Shown: piece after piece, positions 1 to 5,668 of the stretch | Position numbering within the stretch: position 1 is the stretch's first letter | Layout: every line of letters starts with the position of its first letter | From: Campylobacter sp. | GTDB lineage: Bacteria; Campylobacterota; Campylobacteria; Campylobacterales; Campylobacteraceae | Assembly: GCA_021203945.1 (NCBI GenBank) | Contig: JAJQAF010000099.1 | Span: forward strand, 1-5,668 | Direction of reading: 5' to 3' | DNA length: 5,668 nt | Notes under the pieces: model-generated | Database searches by the model: none | What the model saw: only the letters and a program-made list of their open reading frames with translations | What the model was told of the DNA's origin: nothing | Made by a program: the position numbers and the translations under genes

Positions 1-258
1 ATGGAAGATAGCGTTAAAGAAATAGAAAAATTTCTTTATATGTATCCAAATACCGCGTTTAAGCCGCTGATCGAGCCAATGCTCATAAAATTTAAGCTTT
101 CGCTTTAGTATTTAAATTTACAGATAGAGGATCTATACAGGCGCACGGGACGAGACGTTTCGGCTCAAATTTACCGCGATAAAATAGACGCCTCTCCGCT
201 AAAAGACGCCGATCTGATTAAACCCGACGTCGCTTGGTATAGAAAATTATTTGAATAG
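1..258 (+). pseudogene. bamD: BamD outer-membrane assembly lipoprotein, 3' part, interrupted by an in-frame TAG
   Basis: This is the C-terminal part of a BamD/ComL-type protein, the TPR-like lipoprotein that works with BamA to insert beta-barrel proteins into the outer membrane. Frame 1 is open from base 1 to a TAG at 106-108, then continues in the same frame to a second TAG at 256-258 (86 codons including both stops). The part before the stop contains KEIEKFLYMYPNTAF, a typical helical-repeat segment. The part after it begins YLNLQIEDLYRRTGRD and ends DVAWYRKLFE, which fits the BamD C-terminus. The inner TAG sits where I would expect a codon such as Tyr, so one substitution would explain it. 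The gene begins upstream of the window; the ATG at base 1 is probably an internal Met. Its position directly before lon matches my recollection of Campylobacter gene order. Family call is fairly secure. Whether the stop is real or a sequence error cannot be decided here. Confidence 0.72.
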
Positions 259-269
259 GAGAAATTTTG
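257..269 (+). promoter_or_regulatory. lon ribosome binding site and TTG start, overlapping the bamD stop
   Basis: AGGAG at 257-261 lies 5 bases before the TTG at 267-269. The bamD stop TAG (256-258) shares bases with this Shine-Dalgarno. There is no in-frame ATG nearby, and the residues right after the TTG (QINEKK, then LPAEIPIIVEDELFLYPF) match the usual start of epsilonproteobacterial Lon, so TTG is the likely start. The arrangement suggests bamD and lon share a transcript and may be translationally coupled. Confidence 0.75.
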
Positions 270-2678
270 CAAATAAACGAAAAAAAAATTTTACCCGCCG
301 AAATACCGATAATAGTTGAAGACGAATTATTTTTATATCCATTTATGATCACTCCGATTTTCTTAAACGATGAAGAAAATTTGCGTGCGCTTGATATTGC
401 GATGCATAAAGAAATCCCGGTTTTAGTAGTGCCTACTAAACCGCAAAAAGACGGCGCAAGAGATTTTAACGGCATATATGACGCCGGAGTAATCGGCACG
501 ATAATGCGTCGAGTTCCGTTACCTGACGGACGAGTAAAAATTTTGTTTCAAGGCATAGACAAAGGGCGGATCATAAAACAAACAGGCGTAAATCCTTTGC
601 GGGCTATCGTAGATGTGCTACACGTAAAACGTCCGTCCCAGGTAAAAACCGACGCTCTTATCGTGGTTTTACGCGAAAAGGTCAGGGAGCTTGCCCAATT
701 TAGCCATTTCTTTCCGCCCGATTTACTAAAAACTATCGAGGAAAGTGCCGAGGCTACGCGTGTTTGCGATCTTGTTTCAAGCGCTTTACGTCTAAAGAAA
801 CAAATAGCGTATAATTTTTTTATAGAGGAAAATTTAGAGCAGCGTTTGCTAAAGCTTATTGATTACGTCATTGAAGAGATCGAGGCAAACAAACTTCAAA
901 AAGAGATAAAAAATAAAGTCCATTCGAAAATAGACAAGACAAACAAAGAGTATTTTTTAAAAGAGCAGCTAAAGCAGATTCAAGCCGAACTGGGCACGGA
1001 CGGCAGTCGCGAAGAAGAGCTTGAAGAGTATCGTAAAAAGCTTGAAACTAAAAAGAAATTTATGGGCGATGACGCTTATAAGGAGATAAAAAAGCAAATC
1101 GATAAACTCTCTCGTATGCATCCTGATTCGGCGGACGCAAATACTATTCAAAGCTATCTTGATTGGGTAGTTGAGGTTCCGTTTGAAAATTTAGCCAAGA
1201 AAAAATCATCTATCGCCGAAGTTTCAAAGCATCTAAATACGGATCATTATAGCTTAGAAAAGCCTAAAGAACGTATAGAGGAATATTTTGCCCTTCGCGA
1301 GCTATTGGAGCTTAGAGGTATTAGCGAAAAAGTAAATAACGGCGCTATTTTGTGCTTTGCGGGACCTCCCGGCGTGGGTAAAACCAGCCTTGCAAATTCT
1401 ATCGCAAAGGCGCTTAAGCGCGAACTTGTTCGTATAGCTCTCGGCGGTCTTGAGGACGTAAATGAACTTCGAGGACATCGTAGAACTTATATCGGCGCGA
1501 TGCCGGGACGCATAGTGCAGGGACTTATCGAAGCAAAACAGATGAATCCGGTCGTCGTACTTGATGAGATAGATAAAGTCGGCAGAAGTTATCGCGGCGA
1601 TCCGACAGCCGTTTTACTTGAAATTTTAGACCCTGAACAAAATAATAAATTTAGGGATTATTACCTAAATTTTAATATTGATCTTAGTAAGGTTATATTT
1701 ATAGCTACGGCAAACGACGTGAGCACGATACCTGCACCGCTTCGCGACAGGATGGAATTTATCCAGCTTAGCTCATACACTCCTCAAGAAAAATTTGAGA
1801 TAGCCAAAAAATATCTAGTGCCTCAAGAGCTGAAAAAGCACGGGTTAAGATCGACCGACGTTAGCATAAGCAAGGATGCGCTTGAGTTAATCATATCGGA
1901 TTATACCCGCGAAAGCGGAGTTAGAAATTTGCGTCGAAGGATTGCCGATATACTGCGTAAAGTCGCTAAAAATATACTAACTAAAAAGATGCAAACTAAA
2001 ATAAACGTTACGGCTAAAAATTTAAAAGAATTTTTAGAGAAAAAGGTTTATGAGATAGAACCGACCGATAAAAAAGATCAAATAGGGCAGGTAAACGGAC
2101 TTGCATGGACTAGCGTCGGTGGCGATGTTCTTCGTATCGAGGCGATACGCATACAAGGCAAGGGCGGCATGCAAATCACCGGTCAGCTCGGCGACGTTAT
2201 GAAAGAGAGCGCTCAAATCGCATTTAGCGTCGTTAAAGTGCTAATCGATAATAAAAAAATAAAGGTGCCGATGGGTATCGTGCCGAAATTTGACGACGAT
2301 AAGCGAAAATTGGAGCCTAGCGATGTTTATCGTAGATTTGATCTGCACCTTCACGTGCCGGAAGGAGCTACGCCGAAAGACGGACCTAGCGCGGGGATCA
2401 CGATGGTAACGGCGATAGCGTCGATACTAACCGATATAAAAGTAAAGCATGACGTCGCTATGACGGGCGAGATCACGCTAAGCGGAAAGGTGCTTCCTAT
2501 AGGCGGGCTAAAAGAAAAACTGATAGCCGCCCATAAAGCGGGCATAAAAATCGCACTGATACCTCGTAAAAATTACGATAGAGATCTTGACGATATACCC
2601 CAAGAGGTAAAAAAAGATATGAAAATTATCGCCGTTGATATTATAGACGACGTTCTGAATAACGCTCTTGCGAAATAG
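267..2678 (+). CDS. lon: ATP-dependent protease Lon (LonA)
   Basis: Lon is a cytoplasmic homohexameric AAA+ serine protease that unfolds and degrades damaged proteins and some regulators. The 803-residue product is complete and slightly longer than E. coli Lon (784). The N-terminal substrate-binding LAN domain spans roughly residues 10-200. A charged helical, coiled-coil-like stretch follows at about 200-300. The AAA+ module has Walker A GPPGVGKT at 366-373, Walker B VVVLDE at 429-434, a sensor-1-like ATAND segment and a sensor-2-like GVRNLRRR beginning at 551. The C-terminal protease domain has catalytic Ser708 in KDGPSAG and Lys751 in GGLKEK; their spacing of 43 residues equals that of E. 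coli Ser679/Lys722. All key residues are present, so the enzyme should be active. Compared with E. coli there are about 18 extra residues between sensor 2 and the catalytic serine. The start is TTG at 267 with AGGAG 5 bases upstream. The gene follows bamD without a gap and ends in TAG ahead of a strong hairpin. No heat-shock element is visible, as any promoter lies within or upstream of bamD. Confidence 0.97.
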   Translation: MQINEKKILPAEIPIIVEDELFLYPFMITPIFLNDEENLRALDIAMHKEIPVLVVPTKPQKDGARDFNGIYDAGVIGTIMRRVPLPDGRVKILFQGIDKGRIIKQTGVNPLRAIVDVLHVKRPSQVKTDALIVVLREKVRELAQFSHFFPPDLLKTIEESAEATRVCDLVSSALRLKKQIAYNFFIEENLEQRLLKLIDYVIEEIEANKLQKEIKNKVHSKIDKTNKEYFLKEQLKQIQAELGTDGSREEELEEYRKKLETKKKFMGDDAYKEIKKQIDKLSRMHPDSADANTIQSYLDWVVEVPFENLAKKKSSIAEVSKHLNTDHYSLEKPKERIEEYFALRELLELRGISEKVNNGAILCFAGPPGVGKTSLANSIAKALKRELVRIALGGLEDVNELRGHRRTYIGAMPGRIVQGLIEAKQMNPVVVLDEIDKVGRSYRGDPTAVLLEILDPEQNNKFRDYYLNFNIDLSKVIFIATANDVSTIPAPLRDRMEFIQLSSYTPQEKFEIAKKYLVPQELKKHGLRSTDVSISKDALELIISDYTRESGVRNLRRRIADILRKVAKNILTKKMQTKINVTAKNLKEFLEKKVYEIEPTDKKDQIGQVNGLAWTSVGGDVLRIEAIRIQGKGGMQITGQLGDVMKESAQIAFSVVKVLIDNKKIKVPMGIVPKFDDDKRKLEPSDVYRRFDLHLHVPEGATPKDGPSAGITMVTAIASILTDIKVKHDVAMTGEITLSGKVLPIGGLKEKLIAAHKAGIKIALIPRKNYDRDLDDIPQEVKKDMKIIAVDIIDDVLNNALAK

Positions 2679-2719
2679 ATTTTGTTCGTATTTAAAATTT
2701 TAAAATAATTCCTATAAAC

Positions 2720-2758
2720 TAATCCTGAAAGTAAAATTTTATTTTGCTTTCAGGATTA
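2720..2758 (+). terminator. Hairpin after lon, probable transcription terminator
   Basis: An inverted repeat pairs 2720-2737 with 2741-2758 around a 3-base loop (TTT), giving an 18-bp stem whose only non-Watson-Crick position is 2732/2746. That position is a U-G wobble in plus-strand RNA but an A-C mismatch in minus-strand RNA, so the structure favours the lon transcript. It starts 42 bases after the lon stop. There is no clean U-run after it (ATT GCT follows), so classical intrinsic termination is not certain; it may instead protect the mRNA 3' end. Confidence 0.6.
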
Positions 2759-2926
2759 TTGCTACTCCATAATTTAAACGCAAAAAATAAAAACGGCTCG
2801 TGATAGTCTTTTTAAAATTTAAGGCTGGAAAATTTAAAAATAAAACAATAAGATTAGGCTTTTGGATTAGAATTTAACTAAGTATTTAAGCGTCGAATAA
2901 AGAGGTTTAACCGTAAAAATTTGGTT

Positions 2927-2954
2927 TTAGAGTTTGGATTGCACCAAACTCTAA
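2927..2954 (-). terminator. Hairpin just after rpsR, probable terminator of the rpsF-ssb-rpsR unit
   Basis: A perfect 11-bp inverted repeat pairs 2927-2937 (TTAGAGTTTGG) with 2944-2954 around a 6-base loop. Read on the minus strand it begins 6 bases after the rpsR stop and is followed, about 7 bases later, by a run of five T (minus-strand AAATTTTTAC). Position and shape fit the end of the ribosomal-protein transcript. The displaced T-run makes it an imperfect intrinsic terminator. Confidence 0.6.
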
Positions 2955-2960
2955 GCCGGA

Positions 2961-3221
2961 TTATAATCCTTCAAAAGGATTTGTAACTACGTCTTTGCGA
3001 TCCACTATATAAGGAATAAGAGCCGCGTGGCGCGCTCTTTTTATCGCTTTTTCAACCATCTCTTGGTATTTTTTAGACGTGCCGGTTAAACGTCTAGGCA
3101 TGATTTTAAATCTCTCTGACAAGCAATACTTCAAAAGCGAAGTATCTTTGTAGTCAATAAATTCTATTTTTGCTTCAGTAAATTTGCAGTATTTGCGTGA
3201 ATATTTTCTTTTTTCAGCCAT
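2961..3221 (-). CDS. rpsR: 30S ribosomal protein S18
   Basis: S18 binds the central domain of 16S rRNA in the small-subunit platform as a heterodimer with S6. The 86-residue product is complete and basic. Family landmarks are [10 protein letters not shown] near the N-terminus, then IEFIDYKD, the strongly conserved [11 protein letters not shown], and the helical [13 protein letters not shown]. The tail VVTNPFEGL extends past the E. coli C-terminus and looks typical of Campylobacter. The cysteines at 12 and 33 are too few for a four-cysteine zinc site. The start is ATG at 3221 with AAGGA six bases upstream. Only 13 bases separate it from the ssb stop, so it is the last gene of an rpsF-ssb-rpsR operon. 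If the ssb nonsense codon were real, reduced translation of ssb could have a polar effect on this gene. Confidence 0.97.
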   Translation of the reverse strand: MAEKRKYSRKYCKFTEAKIEFIDYKDTSLLKYCLSERFKIMPRRLTGTSKKYQEMVEKAIKRARHAALIPYIVDRKDVVTNPFEGL

Positions 3222-3234
3222 TTTTTATCCTTAA

Positions 3235-3783
3235 TTAAAACGGTATAGTGTCGTCGGTTTCATATTTATCGGCGTCGACATTGATATCAGGGACTTTATC
3301 TTCGTAATACTCTTCGCTTTTTTTATTAGGCTGCGGATTTTTCGGTCGTTGTTGAGCGCTTTGATAATTGTTTTGTGAATTAAAGCCGCCGCTGTTTCCG
3401 TAATTGCCTTGATTATATCCGCCGCTTTGATTACTTTGATTGTATCCACCTTGCTGATTTGCGTTGCCGCCAAGCATTTCCATATTTTCAACACTTATGC
3501 TATGTTTGCTACGATTTTGTCCGTTATTATCCGTCCATTGATCAAATTTCAATCGACCTTCAACGAGGACTTTCGAGCCTTTGTTTAAGTATTCATTGGC
3601 TATCTCGGCCTGCTTTCCAAAGAATGTTATATCAATAAAGCAATTATCTTCGCGTTTTTCTCAGTTAACGCTAAATATTCGCGTTAAGGCAATACCGGAA
3701 TTCCCGATAGCAGAACCGCTTGTCGTATACCTAAGCTCAATATCTCTAGTTAAATTTCCGACTAAAACTACTTTATTAAACAT
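3235..3783 (-). pseudogene. ssb: Single-stranded DNA-binding protein SSB, interrupted by an in-frame TGA at codon 41
   Basis: SSB coats single-stranded DNA during replication, repair and recombination, usually as a tetramer, and recruits partners through its acidic C-terminal tip. From ATG at 3783 the frame gives [19 protein letters not shown], the classic SSB N-terminus, up to RIFSVN, then TGA at 3661-3663. It resumes in the same frame with EKREDNCFIDITFFG and runs to TAA at 3235-3237: 182 codons if the TGA is read as an amino acid. The OB fold covers about residues 1-110 (RSKHSISVENMEML near its end). A Gly/Asn/Gln/Tyr-rich linker with GGYNQ-like repeats follows, and the tip DDTIPF is intact. 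Related SSBs usually have Gly at this position (VNGEKRE), so GGA to TGA, one base, explains the stop. As written, only a 40-residue stub of the OB fold would be made. The next plausible start (TTG at 3550-3552) lacks half the fold. AAGGA lies 6 bases before the ATG; rpsF ends 13 bases upstream. Confidence 0.93.
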
Positions 3784-3796
3784 TTTTTATCCTTGA

Positions 3797-4225
3797 TTAT
3801 TCTTCAGAAAATGTTTTTTCTTCTATTTTATCGACCTTAGGAGTCCTTGGAGCTCTCGGCTCGCGCGGCTCTCTAGGTTCTTTTTTGATGGTTTGTTTAA
3901 TGCCTTTGCAAAGTCTTTCCCAAGCTGCGATTTCTCTTTTGTTTTCGTATTTGACGCTCAAAAATCTGATAATATCTTCAGTGATTCTTAAGTTTCTAGT
4001 AAGCTCTGCCAATAATGCGGGAGGTGCTTTGTAATAAACGACAAAATATGTTCCGCGCTCGTATTTTTTGATGGCGTAAGCGAGTTTCCTCGTGCCCATT
4101 TCTACGACCGTCGCAATCTCTCCGCCGTTTTTGGTAATAACTTCTTTTACGAAGTCGACTTTTGCTTTAACTTCTTCTTCAGTCAATGTCGGCTTAAGAA
4201 TGAATAAAAGCTCGTAATGTTTCAT
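3797..4225 (-). CDS. rpsF: 30S ribosomal protein S6
   Basis: S6 is a ferredoxin-like small-subunit protein that pairs with S18 and binds the 16S rRNA central domain. The 142-residue product is complete. It opens with [18 protein letters not shown], the usual first strand and helix; [22 protein letters not shown] carries the conserved central strands, and [16 protein letters not shown] gives the last helix and strand of the fold. From about residue 112 there is a charged, Pro-rich tail with repeated PRE/PRA/PRT units, ending FSEE. Such variable tails lie outside the core fold, and this one is probably disordered. The start is ATG at 4225 with AAGGAG at 4231-4236, five bases upstream. It is the first gene of the rpsF-ssb-rpsR unit and probably has its own promoter overlapping the end of holA, and a leader hairpin that may be a feedback site. 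Confidence 0.97.
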   Translation of the reverse strand: MKHYELLFILKPTLTEEEVKAKVDFVKEVITKNGGEIATVVEMGTRKLAYAIKKYERGTYFVVYYKAPPALLAELTRNLRITEDIIRFLSVKYENKREIAAWERLCKGIKQTIKKEPREPREPRAPRTPKVDKIEEKTFSEE

Positions 4226-4230
4226 TGATT

Positions 4231-4236
4231 CTCCTT
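4231..4236 (-). promoter_or_regulatory. rpsF ribosome binding site
   Basis: AAGGAG on the minus strand, five bases before the rpsF ATG, is the strongest Shine-Dalgarno in the cluster. It lies 12 bases after the 3' arm of the leader hairpin, so a protein bound to that hairpin could block ribosome access. Confidence 0.75.
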
Positions 4237-4247
4237 ATGGGTATTAA

Positions 4248-4262
4248 GCTCGCACGGCGAGC
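4248..4262 (-). promoter_or_regulatory. rpsF leader hairpin with CCG in the loop, candidate S6:S18 binding site
   Basis: In minus-strand RNA the bases GCUCG-CCGUG-CGAGC form a 5-bp GC-rich stem with a loop beginning CCG; a sixth C-G pair could close it to a CGU triloop. It lies between the TATAAT-like element and the rpsF Shine-Dalgarno. A TTAA just 3' of the stem (4244-4247) can pair with a TTAA upstream (4272-4275) across a nine-base bulge. Published work on S6:S18 mRNA leaders describes a structure presenting CCG that resembles the complex's 16S rRNA site. Assigning this hairpin to that class is inference from position and the CCG alone. Confidence 0.4.
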
Positions 4263-4285
4263 AAGGATGCTTTAAGCAAGAGATG

Positions 4286-4291
4286 ATTATA
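4286..4291 (-). promoter_or_regulatory. Candidate -10 element (TATAAT) for rpsF-ssb-rpsR
   Basis: A perfect TATAAT reads on the minus strand just after the holA stop, preceded by AAAGC and AT-rich sequence within the holA 3' end. Campylobacter vegetative promoters rely mainly on the -10 box and have poor -35 elements, so the absence of TTGACA does not argue against it. A start about 7 bases downstream would give a leader of roughly 50 bases containing the CCG hairpin. Confidence 0.55.
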
Positions 4292-4299
4292 GCTTTATT

Positions 4300-5298
4300 T
4301 TACTTAATATTTGCTGTTGATATTAAATTTTGTAAGTTTAAGATCGTTGATAAAATAAAAGAGCTTTTGTCTATTTTGGGATTTTTTTTCAGCTCTAGTT
4401 CCGCTAAATTTAAAGCCGTAAAAATTTGTTTGTAAGCTTTTAAATTTAAAGATAAGCTCTGTGTTTTTAACGTATTGGCAACATTTGGAGGAGGAATGTA
4501 ACCTATGGCTTCTTTTATATCAAAACGCCCGTTTATTTTAATGTAAGAATGTAGTTTAAATAGTCTAAAAAACGATTTGTAAAGCGAATTTATAAATAAA
4601 ATTTCATTAAAATTTTGATCTTGACAGTATCCGAAAAAATCATTTCTTATATCTTTTAATCCCATAAATTTATTGAAAAAATCATCAAAATTTATACTAC
4701 CAAGCCCAAACACGAGTCGTCTAACGTTCTCTTGTTCGACGTGTATATTTAAACTCGCCAGTTTATTTAGTTCGCTTGCCGCAAGGTATAAATTTTCATT
4801 GTGTATAAAATATAATTCGTATAAGGCGTTTTTTGTTATGTTTAGACCGATTTTACCGGCTTGTTTGCTCAATAATATTACTGCTTCGTCGGGAACGGAA
4901 GGCTTAAAAAATCTAGCAAAATTTAGACCGAAATTCTTTTGCGTTTCAAGGAGTATTTTCATATCCGATTCATAAAATTCGAATAAAAAATAGCTGGTTT
5001 TATCTTTTTTGCACGTCTCTATGAGCTCTTTCAGCTCTTTTGCGGGTATCTTTTTGTCGCTTTTTACGTGCAGCACATTGTCTCCGCCAAACAATGACGG
5101 CTCGCTAACGTGTGATTTTGCGGTATAAAAATCATATTCGTCAAAATACACGCTTAATACGTTTGCATCTTTTTTTGAATATAAATTTAAAATTTCTTTG
5201 CCGAAAAGCTCTATTTGGTATTCGTCTGCGCCGAATAGCAAAAAGTAATTTTCTATTTTGCCGTTTGAAAGTAGGTTTTCAAGCTCTTTTCTATACAT
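4300..5298 (-). CDS. holA: DNA polymerase III subunit delta
   Basis: The delta subunit is part of the clamp loader; it contacts the beta sliding clamp and opens the ring so it can be loaded on primed DNA. The 332-residue product is complete and close to the E. coli length (343). The N-terminal domain has YFLLFGADEYQIELFGKEI at about residues 18-36. The motif SLF at 68-70 (EPSLFGGDNVLHV) corresponds in place and character to the E. coli Leu73-Phe74 wedge that inserts into the clamp. There is no Walker A motif, as expected for delta. The middle and C-terminal parts are helical, with ALYELYFIHNENLYLAASEL resembling the helical segment usual in the family, and NLAELELKKN near the end. ATG at 5298 follows the upstream exoribonuclease gene by 14 bases, with only a weak AGG before it, so the two are probably co-transcribed. 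Sequence divergence in this family is high, but length, motif and context agree. Confidence 0.9.
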   Translation of the reverse strand: MYRKELENLLSNGKIENYFLLFGADEYQIELFGKEILNLYSKKDANVLSVYFDEYDFYTAKSHVSEPSLFGGDNVLHVKSDKKIPAKELKELIETCKKDKTSYFLFEFYESDMKILLETQKNFGLNFARFFKPSVPDEAVILLSKQAGKIGLNITKNALYELYFIHNENLYLAASELNKLASLNIHVEQENVRRLVFGLGSINFDDFFNKFMGLKDIRNDFFGYCQDQNFNEILFINSLYKSFFRLFKLHSYIKINGRFDIKEAIGYIPPPNVANTLKTQSLSLNLKAYKQIFTALNLAELELKKNPKIDKSSFILSTILNLQNLISTANIK

Positions 5299-5312
5299 TG
5301 CGGACGCCTATT

Positions 5313-5668
5313 TCAGAGCTTGCGGATCACTTTGCCGATGATCTTTGCGGTCGCGATGTCGGCATCGGTAATCTCAACTAAAACTTTTTGTAAAAGCTCG
5401 CACGTATAGCTTGCGATAAAAATTCTAGCTCCTACGAATTCATCCTCAAGCTTTGCTACTAAAGTATTTTGATTTTCGCTAATGTAGCATTTGACGCGTT
5501 TGCCTATATTTTCGTTAGCCCAGCGCGCAAATTTTCTATCCATAAAGTCAAACGCAACCTTGTCGGCCTCTCTTTCAAGCTCGCTTAAATTAGCGCATGT
5601 GCTTTCTATGTTGAGAAGTAAAAAGTTATAAAATTTATCGTCTTTTGCCAAATTCGCCTTAAGAAGCC
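5313..5668 (-). CDS. rnr: RNase R/RNase II-family exoribonuclease, C-terminal part (gene continues beyond the window)
   Basis: Enzymes of this family degrade RNA processively from the 3' end in the cytoplasm. Only the last 118 codons are in the window; the frame is open through base 5668, so the 5' part lies outside. The TTG at 5651 is an internal leucine, not a start, because the frame continues upstream (LLKANLAKDD). CANLSELEREADKVAFDFMD matches the segment that follows the catalytic RNB domain in RNase R-like proteins, where a Ser-Glu-rEr-Ala pattern leads into a helix. The remainder (IGKRVKCYISENQNTLVAKL onward, ending GKVIRKL) looks like a degenerate S1-type beta-barrel, which binds RNA. 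The catalytic Asp residues are outside the window and cannot be checked. The gene ends in TGA 14 bases before holA. Family is likely; the exact name rnr is less certain. Confidence 0.72.
   Translation of the reverse strand, partial: LLKANLAKDDKFYNFLLLNIESTCANLSELEREADKVAFDFMDRKFARWANENIGKRVKCYISENQNTLVAKLEDEFVGARIFIASYTCELLQKVLVEITDADIATAKIIGKVIRKL

Larger units (their letters stand above)
2679..2960. other. Convergent intergenic region between lon and rpsR
   Basis: This 282-base, very AT-rich gap separates the converging lon and rpsR ends. It holds one hairpin near each end, and a 14-base AT palindrome TTTAAAATTTTAAA at 2691-2704. The middle (about 2760-2925) has several AAATTTAA-like runs. 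I see no convincing open reading frame, tRNA or promoter pair in it. Confidence 0.6.

Noticed and set aside
218..499. 93-codon open frame on the minus strand over the bamD end and lon start
   Set aside because: It lies opposite the well-conserved lon N-terminus, has no recognisable protein features and no ribosome binding site that stands out; it is a shadow frame. The same applies to the minus-strand frames at 969-1151, 2034-2216 and 2351-2545.
2760..2926. Possible small RNA or decayed gene in the middle of the lon-rpsR gap
   Set aside because: The AT-rich runs (AAATTTAA) are background for this genome; I see no cloverleaf, no clear promoter and no peptide resembling a known family.
3405..3475. 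Short repeats suggesting a repeat array
   Set aside because: They encode the GGYNQ-like repeats of the SSB linker, common in SSB proteins, and are not spaced like a CRISPR array.
3231..3494. 87-codon alternative frame within ssb
   Set aside because: It overlaps the ssb linker in another frame. Its Ile/Lys/Ala-rich composition is what the Gly/Asn/Gln-repeat coding gives when shifted, and the ssb frame has clear family motifs.
3235..3552. Separate 105-residue gene starting at TTG 3552
   Set aside because: It is simply the second part of ssb beyond the in-frame stop. The upstream codons back to the TGA are also plainly SSB (CFIDITFFG), so a start at 3552 is arbitrary.
106..3663. Stop-codon reassignment (TAG or TGA read as an amino acid)
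   Set aside because: The two interrupted genes use different stops, and TAG ends bamD and lon while TGA ends the exoribonuclease gene just before holA. No single reassignment explains both.
3581..3796. 71-codon plus-strand frame opposite the ssb 5' part, and similar plus-strand frames opposite holA (4673-4975, 5112-5381)
   Set aside because: Each is antisense to a recognisable gene, lacks domain features and has no supporting promoter or spacing.

Overview
The window looks like a piece of a Campylobacter chromosome (Campylobacterota). The DNA is AT-rich. The proteins have the character I associate with this genus: Lon opening with QINEKKILPAEIPIIVEDE, S18 ending NPFEGL, and an SSB with a GGYNQ-type Gly/Asn/Gln linker. 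Base composition seems less extreme than in C. jejuni, so a species outside the jejuni/coli group is likely. The species assignment is inference.

Layout: two transcription units converge. On the plus strand, the 3' end of bamD (outer-membrane lipoprotein assembly) runs directly into lon (ATP-dependent protease), whose Shine-Dalgarno overlaps the bamD stop. A 282-bp non-coding gap (2679-2960) follows, with a hairpin at each end that plausibly terminates the two converging units. On the minus strand, read right to left, come the 3' end of an RNase R/II-family exoribonuclease gene, holA (DNA polymerase III delta), a short gap with a promoter-like TATAAT and a leader hairpin, and then the rpsF-ssb-rpsR cluster (ribosomal protein S6, single-stranded DNA-binding protein, S18). 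The genes serve envelope assembly and protein quality control (bamD, lon), and RNA turnover, replication and ribosome assembly (rnr-like, holA, rpsF, ssb, rpsR).

The gene content is ordinary housekeeping. What stands out is that two genes expected to be essential each carry one in-frame stop with recognisable sequence of the same protein, in the same frame, on both sides: TAG in bamD at 106-108 and TGA in ssb at 3661-3663. Neither is a frameshift. The stops are different codons, and both codons also serve as ordinary gene ends in this window, so codon reassignment is not supported. Sequence error is the simplest explanation and real nonsense mutation the alternative. The other notable element is a small hairpin with CCG in its loop upstream of rpsF, a candidate S6:S18 autoregulatory site. 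I found no mobile element, CRISPR array, tRNA, rRNA or new defence system.
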